In this document: piece after piece, positions 1 to 6,150 of the stretch
Position numbering within the stretch: position 1 is the first letter of the stretch
Layout of the letters: the number at the start of each line of letters is the position of its first letter
NCBI GenBank assembly: GCA_023264755.1
Contig: JAHFVB010000325.1
Location: forward strand, 1-6,150
Direction: 5' to 3'
Length of the DNA: 6,150 nucleotides
Source: Mycobacterium sp.
Lineage (GTDB): Bacteria; Actinomycetota; Actinomycetes; Mycobacteriales; Mycobacteriaceae
Position numbers and translations under genes: made by a program
Notes under the pieces: model-generated
What the model saw: the letters and a program-made list of their open reading frames with translations, nothing else
Database searches by the model: none
What the model was told of the DNA's origin: nothing

Positions 1-2
1 CT

Positions 3-68
3 ATGGCGCGCAGGGACCACATCAACCAGCCGGATTTGTTCAGCATCGAGGAAGGCGACGACACCCGT
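3..68 (+). CDS. Coding-looking fragment with clamp-type QPDLF motif (end of upstream gene or displaced N-terminus)
   Basis: Read from the ATG at 3, this frame gives MARRDHINQPDLFSIEEGDD and then passes under the next gene without a stop. The third codon positions are mostly G or C up to about position 65, as in the real genes here, whereas the other two frames over the same bases are not biased. After that point the frame becomes Gly/Ala/Arg/Pro-rich and looks like a shadow. QPDLF (27-41) fits the relaxed bacterial beta-clamp-binding pattern, and an acidic tail follows it. One extra base near 63-67 would bring the TGA at 68-70 into frame, which would make this the C-terminus of an upstream protein overlapping the next GTG by a GTGA junction. 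It could instead be the true N-terminus of the next gene, displaced by a frameshift, or a chance open stretch. The start, the end and even the reality of this gene are uncertain. Confidence 0.35.
48..55 (+). promoter_or_regulatory. Shine-Dalgarno sequence for the GTG at 67
   Basis: GAGGAAGG is a purine-rich match to the anti-Shine-Dalgarno tail, with 11 bases between it and the GTG at 67. The alternative ATG at 79 would lie 23 bases away, so this site favours GTG 67 as the start. The same bases also encode Glu-Glu-Gly in the frame starting at position 3, so the signal could partly be a by-product of coding. Confidence 0.55.
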
Positions 69-675
69 GACCGAGTGGATGCGCCAGGCGGTCAACGACG
101 TGTACCCGAGGTGGCTGCCGCTGCCGGAGGACTGGACGCCCGAACAGACCGAACAGCACCTGGCCGCCGAGACAGCACGGCTGGACCGGATGGCCTCGGA
201 GCTGGCCGACCAGCTGGCGAGCACCGCGATCGAGAGCTGGACCGAACGACAGGGAGCACACCCGGACTACCTGACCACAGTCCGGCTCCGGGAGACCGCA
301 TTGCAGAACGCCCGGGAGCTGATCGTTCGCCAGGAGCTGTACGACCTGATCGAGCAGGAGGAGGAACCGGAGCAGACGGTGCCGGTCGACCCGCCGCTGC
401 ACCAGCCGGTGCCCGCGAGCCAGGTGCCGTGGAATCTGCGGTGGAACGACGCCCGCTACCGAACGGACCCCGGGGAGCAGATCGACGCGCTGGCCGAGAT
501 GGTGTGGCCGGACCCGGACTTCTCGGTGATGTTCCGCATCAAGGCGGCGTACCTGCTGATCGCCCGAATCGAGGACCAGCTTCCGGTACCGGACGGCCCC
601 CGACATCCGTTGGCAGCGGAACTGGCACCGCTGGTGTACGCGGACCTGGTGGCCGACGGCTACCCCGAGCAGTAA
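67..675 (+). CDS. Hypothetical acidic helical protein, 202 aa, directly upstream of the methylase-helicase
   Basis: I do not recognise this protein. It starts at GTG 67, preferred over the in-frame ATG at 79 because of the Shine-Dalgarno at 48-55, and ends at TAA 673-675. Third positions are strongly G/C, so the frame is genuinely coding. Residues about 20-100 look like a long charged helical region (TPEQTEQHLAAE onward), ending in an acidic run EQEEEPEQ near 97-104. A Pro-rich linker around 105-120 separates this from a second helical part with several Trp and aromatic residues (VPWNLRW near 122). There is no signal peptide, membrane segment or catalytic motif, so it is probably a soluble cytoplasmic accessory protein. 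Its stop codon touches the position where the giant gene should begin, so the two are very likely co-transcribed and translationally coupled. This suggests, but does not show, that it works with the methylase-helicase. Confidence 0.85.
   Translation: MTEWMRQAVNDVYPRWLPLPEDWTPEQTEQHLAAETARLDRMASELADQLASTAIESWTERQGAHPDYLTTVRLRETALQNARELIVRQELYDLIEQEEEPEQTVPVDPPLHQPVPASQVPWNLRWNDARYRTDPGEQIDALAEMVWPDPDFSVMFRIKAAYLLIARIEDQLPVPDGPRHPLAAELAPLVYADLVADGYPEQ
672..675 (+). other. Stop/start junction GTAA, apparently a decayed GTGA overlap
   Basis: The 202-residue gene ends CAG-TAA. In the giant gene's frame the overlapping codon is GTA, followed by ACA CCC GAG CCA CAG. A TGA stop here would make a standard GTGA four-base overlap with a GTG start and an N-terminus of M-TPEPQLSLF. 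The third base is A instead of G, so the upstream gene still stops but the downstream gene has no canonical start. No clear Shine-Dalgarno lies just upstream, which fits a gene that relies on coupled re-initiation. The ancestral GTGA is inference; the bases are seen directly. Confidence 0.5.
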
Positions 676-3600
676 CACCCGAGCCACAGCTCTCCCTCTT
701 CGAGGACTTCGACCAGCCCACCGACCCGCGCAGCATCGACCCCGGCGGCACCCCGCTGCCGCCGCCGCGCATCCCCACCCCAGTCACCGCGGCGCCGGCA
801 GACCTTCCCATTCGGCCGATCCCGGCGCCAGCCCCGGCCGCCCGGGGCTACCGGATCGTCTACACCGACCTGGCCACCGGCACCATCACTGCCACCGACC
901 TGGCCGGCGACATCGCCGCCGCTGTCACCACGGTGCGCGACCTTGGCGGCTACGACGAGTACACCCGCGACGAGACCACCGCGGAGTTCCACAGCGCCAC
1001 CGGACGCGCCTACATCGAAGCCGCCACCGGACCCGAACCGGTCGTCGGCCGGCTCTTCACCGGCCCATCCGAGCGCCGGACCCCACCGGAGCCCCGGCAC
1101 CAACACCCCACTGACACGGCCCCCACGCCCACACTCTCGCCAACCACGGTCACCACTGCTGCCGCAGCGGCGACACCCGCGAACGTCGAAACCGCTCCTG
1201 CCCGAACCGAAATCGTCGCCGACGCGGCAGAAACGCCCGCGGCCGAGGCCCCGGTCGCCGCCGAACCCATCACGTTCCGGCCCGGCACCAACGTCCGCGT
1301 CCCCTCGGGCACCAAAGCCCGAATCCAGGCCAACCTCGCCGCTATCGACGTCATCGAACGCCTCCGGCGTGAGGACCGGCCCGCCACCGCCGTTGAGCAA
1401 GAGGTGCTGGCCAGCTGGTCCGGGTGGGGCGCCTGCGCGGACCTGTTCGATCGGCGCAGCGACAACTATGCACGCGAGCGCGAGCACCTGCGCGACATCC
1501 TCGGCCCAGACGGCTACCGCGCCGCCGAAGCGAGCATCCTCAACGCCCACTACACCGACCCGGCCATCGCCCAGGCCATGTGGGACGCCGTGCGGGACGC
1601 CGGATTCAGCGGCGGACGCGTCCTCGAACCCGGCTGCGGCTCAGGCAATTTCATCGGCCTGGCACCCCCGGACGCGGTGATGGTCGGCGTCGAGAACGAC
1701 CCCATGACCGCCGCCATCGCCGCCGCCCTGTACCCCCACGCCCAAATCCGCGCCGAAGGCTTCGAAACCACCCGCGTACCGACCGCGTCGTTCAGCGCCG
1801 TCGTCGGCAACGTCCCGTTCGGCAACTTCGCCCTGGTGGACCCGGCCCACAATCCGGGCCGATTCTCGATCCACAACCATTTCATCAACAAGGCCATTGC
1901 CCTGACCGCGCCCGGTGGGTACGTCACCGTGCTCACCTCCCGCTACACCATGGACAGCATGGACACCCGGGCCCGTCGCGCGATGGCCGCCCAGGCGGAG
2001 CTGGTCGGCGCGGTGCGGCTGCCGTCGACCGCGTTCAAGCGTGTCGCCGGCACCGAAGTCGTCACCGACATACTGGTGTTGCGCCGCAAAGACATTGACG
2101 CCGCCGCCGACGAGGACATGACCCGGTGGATCGACACCGAAACCCTCGTCCTCGAGGACGTCGAGCAGCTCGTCGACGACGGCGTGTTCAAGCCCGAGCA
2201 CGTCGATGGCGCACTCAACATCAACGAGTACTTCCGCAACCACCCAGAAAACGTCCTGGGGCGGCTGGCCCTGGGCCAGGGCATCCACGGATCGGCGACC
2301 CTCAAAGTCGTGGGGGACCACAGCGCCGACGAGTTGGCCGGCCAGGTGCGTAACCGGCTTGGTGCGATCATCGAGCACGCCCAGGACCGCGGCCGTGGCC
2401 TGACGGCCACCCCGGAATCGCTGATCGACGTTGACGCCACCGTGTTCGATCCCGGGTTGCTCACCGCCGCCGACCGTGCCGAACGCCCCATCCCGGACAC
2501 GCTGCGCTACAACGAAGCCACCGACAGCATCCAACGGTGGAACGAATACGCCTGGGTTGAGCAGCGTCTCCCGAAAAAGCGCTTGCGCGAGACTCGTTCG
2601 CTCATCGAGCTGCGCGACGCCGCCCAGTCGGTGATCGCCTCCCAGCGCGACGATCAGCCACTTGAGGTGCGCGAGCAGCTACGCGCGCACCTCAACCGCC
2701 TCTACGACGCCTACGTCGCCGAACACGGCGCCGTCAATCGGTTCAAGTGGATTTACCCCGCCCCGCCCACGCAGGAATCGCACGACCGAAAGGTCGCCAA
2801 GGCCGAAGAGCGATGGCGCAAAAGCCACGGCGAGGACGGTGTTCCGTATCGCGGGCCGGTCCCCGAGCATCTGCGCGAGCAGTGGTCGGAAGAGGCGTGG
2901 GAACCGGCCAGCCCGTTCAAGCGCCGGCCCCACCTCGAAGGCGGGATGAAAGACGATCCCGGCTGGGCACACGTGGCCAGCTTGGAGATCTTCAACGAGC
3001 TCACCGGCGTCGCCACCAAGGCCCCGATCTTCTCAGTCGATGTCCTCACCGCCCGCACCGTGCCCGAGGCCGCCGCCACCATCAGTGACGCCCTGGCCAT
3101 CAGCATGGACCAGCGGCACCGCATCGACATCGACTACATCGCCACGCTTTTGGGCGTCGACACCGACACCGCCCACGAGCAGCTGCGCGGCATGGCCTAC
3201 CCGTCGCTGTACGACCCTGACGAACTGGTGCCGGCAGTAACGGCACTATCAGGCAATGTGCGCGAAAAACTCGCCGCCGCAACCGATGCCGCGCAGCGCA
3301 ACCCGGTCTACGACGAGTACGTGACCGCGCTGCGCGAGGTGATGCCCCGCGATAAGGAAGCCTCCCAGATCAAGACGCGGCCCGGAGCCCCGTGGATCGA
3401 CGCGAAATACATCGCCCAGTTCGCCAAGGAGACGTTCGGCGCCGAGCGGGTCACCGCCGACCACGTCGCCGGGTCCTGGTCAATCGAATGCGCGCAGCGT
3501 GAACGCGGCACAGTCGCCATGACCGAAACCTGGGGCACCGATTCCAAAGACGCAATCGAACTGCTCGACGCCCTGTGCAACTCCAAACCCATTGTGGTCA

Positions 3601-6150
3601 ACCGTCCCGCCGAGGTCGTCGCCGAAACCGGCGGACCAGCCATGGATTTCGAGGCTACATCGGCAGCGCAGGCCAAAGCCACCAAGATCACCCAGGCATT
3701 CCAGAAATGGATTTTCGCCGACGACACCCGCCGCGACATCTTGGTCGCCGAGTTCAACCGCCGATTCAACAGCCTGGTCGCCCCCAAGCACCGCGGCGAG
3801 CACCTGACACTGCCGGGACTGTCCGAGAAATTCTCCCCGCACCCTTACCAACGCGACGCGGTGGCGAGGATAATCGCCGAACCGACAGTGCTTTTGGACC
3901 ACGTCGTGGGCGCCGGCAAGACAGGGTCTGCCCTGATGGGCATGATGGAACTCAAGCGCCTCGGCCTGGTATCGCAGCCCTGGTTCGTGGTGCCCAACCA
4001 CATCATCGAGCAGGTCGGCCGCGAAGCCGCCCAGTGGTATCCAGCGGCACGCATCCTGCTCGGCGCCGCCGGAACCGACCCCGAGGACCGTCGCCGGTTC
4101 GTCTCCCAATCCGCGGCCGCCGACTGGGACATGGTCATCGTGCCCCAAAGTCTTTTCAGCAAAATCGGAGTCAACGACGACACCCTCCGCGACCACATTC
4201 AGCGCCATCTCGACGAACTCGACAACAACAAGGATCGCGCAGCGACCTCGGTCAGCAAGAAACGCATCGAGGCGCAGAAGAAGCGCCTGGACGCTCGACT
4301 GAAAGACCTGACCAAACAGGAGCGCAAAGACAAGGGTCTGCGGTTCGAGCAAAGCGGGTGCGACTACCTCGTCATAGACGAGGCCCACATGTTCAAAAAC
4401 AAAGGGCGCCTGAGCAATATCGAAGAACTCTCATGCGCCAGCGGTGCGCAGCGCGCCGAAGACCTCGCCATGAAACTCAACGTACTGCGCGAACGGCGCC
4501 GCCAGGAAGGCCGCGCCGCAGGACTGCGCGAGGACCAGATCGTCGAACGTGTCGCCACCTTCGCCACCGGCACCCCCGTGGCCAACAGCCTCGGCGAACT
4601 CTGGGTGATGCAAAACTATCTGCGACCCGACCTGCTGGCGGCCGCCGGCGTCGCCGACATCAACGACTGGGGCGCGGCCTTCACCACCACGGTCAGTACC
4701 GTCGAATTCAACGCCACCGGAACATCACTGCGCCCGGTCACCCGAGTAGGAAAGTTCTGCAACCTGCCCGAGCTGCTCGCGCTGTCGTCGATCTTCACCG
4801 ACGTCGTCACCCGCGACGAAGTACCCATGCAGTTGCCGACACTGGTCGATGGCCACCGCAGCGTCATCAGCCTGACCCCCGACCAGGTCGTCAAAGACTT
4901 CATCACCGACCTCGGCTGGCGCCTGGACCACCTGGACCCGCGCCGACCCGACAAAGACAACACCCTCAAGTGCGCCAACGACGGCCGCAACGTCAGCCTG
5001 GACCCCCGGATGGCGAACCTGCCCGCACCGCAAGAGTCCCGAGCAGGCCGCGCGGCCGACGAGATCATGCGCATCCACCATGCCACCGCCGACCGCGTCT
5101 ACCGCGACGCCGACACCGGGGACATTTCACCCATTCGCGGCGGCCTGCAGATCGTGTTCTGCGACCGTGGAACACCATCAAAAGACAAGCGGCAGTTCAC
5201 CATGTACGGCGCGATCCGCGACGAACTCGTCGCTCGCGGCATGCCCGCCGACAAGATCGCGTTCATCCACGAAGCTGTCAAACCGGCCGACAAGCTCGCC
5301 TTGCAGCACCGCTGCCGCAGCGGCGAAATCTCTGTGCTGATCGGCTCAACCGAGAAGATGGGCACCGGCACCAACGTCCAAACACGCGCCACCGCACTGC
5401 ACCACATCGACGTCCCCTGGCGGCCAGCAGATCTAGAACAGCGCGAAGGACGCATCATCCGCCAAGGCAACCAGAACGACGAAATCGAAATCCTCACCTA
5501 CGTCACCGAGGGTGCGTTCGACACCGTCATGTGGCAGAAAGTGGAAGCCAAAGCCAAATTCATCGAACAGGTCAAGCGCGAGAACGTCGACGTCGACGAA
5601 ATCGAAGACCTTGGGGGAGGGGATATCTCAGGCGCGGCGGCCGAAACCAAAGCCATCGCCACCGGCGATCCCCGGTACGTCAAGCAGGTCCAGCTCGACG
5701 ACGACGTCAAACGACTCACCGCCCTAGAAAACGCCCACCTGGACGCCGGCGCCCGACGAGACCGACAGCGCCGCGACACCGAACGCGAACTGGCCGCCAC
5801 GAAACAAGAACTCGCCAACATGGAGCCGATCTTCGCCGACGTCACCGCACGCGCTGACAAACCCGTGCACGTCACCGTGGCCGGCCAGGCATTCGCCGAA
5901 CGCAAAGACGCCGCCGAACCGTTCGCCGCCGCCTGCCGTGATGCCTTCTTGAAACTGAAAAACGCTAGCAGCCTGCAATCCCGCCCCCTGGACGCCACCA
6001 TCAACGGCATCACCATCACCGCCAGCCGCAGCTACGTCCGCGGCGAACTGTGGCTCAAGCTCGACGTCCCATCGACCACCGTCACCATCGAGGACGCCGA
6101 AGTTCTGGCCACCGCACCCACCATCGGCGGCGACACCCACGCCGCGAAAG
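672..6150 (+). CDS. Giant N6-adenine DNA methyltransferase / SNF2-like helicase fusion of conjugative elements (3' end outside window)
   Basis: The frame is open for 1826 codons from 672 to the right edge. Residue numbers here count GTA 672 as 1. The order is: QLSLF (6-10); a small domain starting GYRIVYTD (59); a Pro/Ala linker (130-201); a conserved helical segment ending SGWGA (250-254); a gamma-type methyltransferase (HYTD 293, EPGCGSG 319-325, VENDP 341, NVPFG 380-384); a long middle region with HLNRLYDAY (673) and LSGNVREKL (859); a helicase (HPYQRD 1057, GAGKT 1080-1084, DEAH 1236-1239, TGTPVANS 1299, QREGRIIRQG 1590-1599); and a coiled-coil tail (about 1672-1720). This order and these motifs match the roughly 2000-residue or longer SNF2/methylase proteins of integrative conjugative elements, related in concept to phage P1 DarB. 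The likely role is ATP-driven movement on DNA plus adenine methylation that protects the element or counters host restriction. The start is uncertain: the first canonical in-frame start downstream is GTG 933, which would remove QLSLF and part of the first domain, and the frame is also open back to ATG 3. Confidence 0.9.
687..701 (+). other. QLSLF sliding-clamp-binding motif near the N-terminus of the giant protein
   Basis: CAG CTC TCC CTC TTC encodes Q-L-S-L-F, an exact match to the bacterial beta-clamp pentapeptide consensus QL(S/D)LF. It lies a few residues from the expected N-terminus and is followed by acidic EDFDQP, in a part likely to be unstructured and accessible. Clamp tethering would put the methylase-helicase at freshly replicated DNA. 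The match is seen; the function is inference, because five-residue motifs occur by chance. Confidence 0.45.
846..1274 (+). other. Small N-terminal domain and Pro/Ala-rich linker of the giant protein
   Basis: Residues 59-129 (GYRIVYTDLATG to RLF) look like a compact alpha/beta domain that I cannot name. Residues 130-201 are low in complexity and rich in Pro, Ala, Thr and Glu, without hydrophobic periodicity, so they are probably a flexible tether between the N-terminal region and the methyltransferase. The third-position bias stays in the giant gene's frame throughout, so this is translated sequence and not an intergenic gap. Confidence 0.6.
1275..2100 (+). other. Gamma-type N6-adenine methyltransferase domain
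   Basis: A conserved helical lead-in (FRPGTN at residue 202, VPSGTKARIQANL, SGWGA at 250) is followed by methyltransferase motifs in the X-I-II-IV order of gamma-class amino-methyltransferases. Motif X is NAHYTD (residues 291-296), motif I is EPGCGSGNF (319-327, S-adenosylmethionine loop), motif II acidic residue is in VENDP (341-345), and motif IV is NVPFG (380-384). GGYVTVLTSR (about 415-424) and the RLP-to-LRRK segment (about 449-475) complete the fold as in the conjugative-element family. The catalytic motif reads N-V-P-F where most enzymes have (D/N)PP(Y/F); I recall the same form in this family. Confidence 0.85.
2101..3839 (+). other. Middle region between methyltransferase and helicase, about 580 residues
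   Basis: I can assign no named fold here. It contains family-typical blocks: HLNRLYDAYVAEHGAVN (about residue 673), a segment around SLEIFNELTGVATKAPIFS (about 3000), IDIDYIATLLG (about 3130), LSGNVREKL (859-867), and a tryptophan-containing APWIDAKYIAQF block near 3390. The region could hold DNA-target recognition and coupling between the two enzyme parts, as in other methylase-helicase fusions. That role is inference from position only. Confidence 0.6.
3840..5610 (+). other. Superfamily 2 (SNF2-like) helicase/translocase module
   Basis: The module opens with HPYQRDAV (residue 1057, Q-motif-like). It continues with Walker A HVVGAGKT (K1083), VVPNH (motif Ia, about 1106-1110), DEAH (1236-1239, Walker B), TGTPVANS (motif III area, 1299), and in the second lobe LQIVFCD (about 1492), GSTEKMGTGTNVQ (motif V, 1558-1570) and QREGRIIRQGNQ (motif VI with its arginine finger, 1590-1601). 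All ATPase residues that I can check are intact. A lysine/arginine/glutamate-rich helical insertion at about 4200-4345 separates motif Ia from DEAH, as in the conjugative-element family. Confidence 0.9.
5611..6150 (+). other. Post-helicase tail with coiled coil, truncated by the window edge
   Basis: After the helicase comes the family-typical ATGDPRYVKQ block (residues about 1663-1672). A heptad-like charged stretch follows (LDDDVKRLTALENAHL to ELAATKQELANME, about 1672-1720), predicted coiled coil by eye. The next part (about residue 1740 onward) includes VTVAGQAFAERKDAAEPF and a beta-rich stretch around TINGITITASRSYVRGEL. The last complete codon ends at 6149, so the true C-terminus lies outside the window. 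Confidence 0.7.

Noticed and set aside
943..1680. A 245-codon + strand frame overlapping the N-terminal linker and start of the methyltransferase
   Set aside because: Its product is almost entirely Ser, Pro, Thr and Arg, and the giant gene's frame explains the same bases with known motifs.
4143..4160. A further QSLF-like string (VPQSLFSK) as a third clamp-binding motif
   Set aside because: It lies in the folded core of the first helicase lobe, where the family has a similar structural segment, and does not match the five-residue consensus.
3480..4388. A 302-codon open frame on the minus strand, and similar ones at 660-1550 and 1641-2534
   Set aside because: They lie antisense to well-conserved motifs of the giant protein, have Gly/Val/Asp-rich or Arg-rich low-complexity products, and show no ribosome binding site or recognisable domain.
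5612..5622. G-rich run (GGGGGAGGGG) resembling an internal ribosome binding site or quadruplex
   Set aside because: No start codon follows at a suitable distance in any coding frame, and there are only two G tracts. In frame it encodes the Gly-rich turn LGGGD.
3575..5857. A 760-codon open frame on the + strand, one base off the giant gene
   Set aside because: Its product is dominated by Arg, Pro, His and Gln without any motif, while the overlapping frame encodes an intact helicase. Its openness follows from the GC-rich codon bias.
672..6150. Interpretation as a DISARM, BREX or Type ISP restriction component
   Set aside because: The motif order (methylase then helicase in one chain), family-specific blocks and absence of a visible nuclease fit the conjugative-element methylase-helicases better, and no companion defence genes are in the window.

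Overview
The window is GC-rich (by eye about two-thirds G+C), densely coding on the + strand, and uses GTG as a start codon. Codon choice is strongly biased to G/C in the third position. This points to a high-GC actinobacterium of the Mycobacterium/Gordonia/Nocardia kind. The gene content points to a mobile element (plasmid, integrative conjugative element or prophage) rather than core chromosome. The host assignment is inference from composition and style only.

Layout: positions 3-66 carry a short coding-looking stretch (ATG at 3) that ends in a sliding-clamp-like QPDLF motif and an acidic tail. It is probably the end of an upstream protein, or a displaced N-terminus. Positions 67-675 encode a 202-residue acidic, helical protein that I do not recognise, with a GTG start and a good Shine-Dalgarno sequence. 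From 672 to the right edge runs one giant open frame, at least 1826 codons with no stop inside the window. It encodes a fused N6-adenine DNA methyltransferase and superfamily 2 (SNF2-like) helicase. There is no non-coding gap over 300 bases, no RNA gene, no CRISPR array and no insertion sequence.

The giant protein is the core of the window. In order it has a QLSLF motif, a small N-terminal domain, a Pro/Ala-rich linker, a gamma-type methyltransferase (HYTD, EPGCGSG, VENDP, NVPFG), a long middle region, a two-lobed helicase (GAGKT, DEAH, TGTP, QREGRIIRQG) and a coiled-coil tail that leaves the window. This layout matches the large methylase-helicase ('SNF2/DarB-like') proteins of conjugative elements. 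Those are generally thought to protect or process the element's own DNA. No nuclease domain is visible, so it does not look like a restriction enzyme.

The junctions are the oddest part. The giant gene has no canonical start where its homology begins. The place where a GTGA stop/start overlap would be expected reads GTAA, so one G-to-A change would both swap the stop of the upstream gene (TGA to TAA) and destroy the start of the giant gene (GTG to GTA). The giant gene's reading frame is also open all the way back to the ATG at position 3, passing under the 202-residue gene. Both ends of that frame look coding and the middle does not. This fits either two compensating frame changes or lost gene boundaries.
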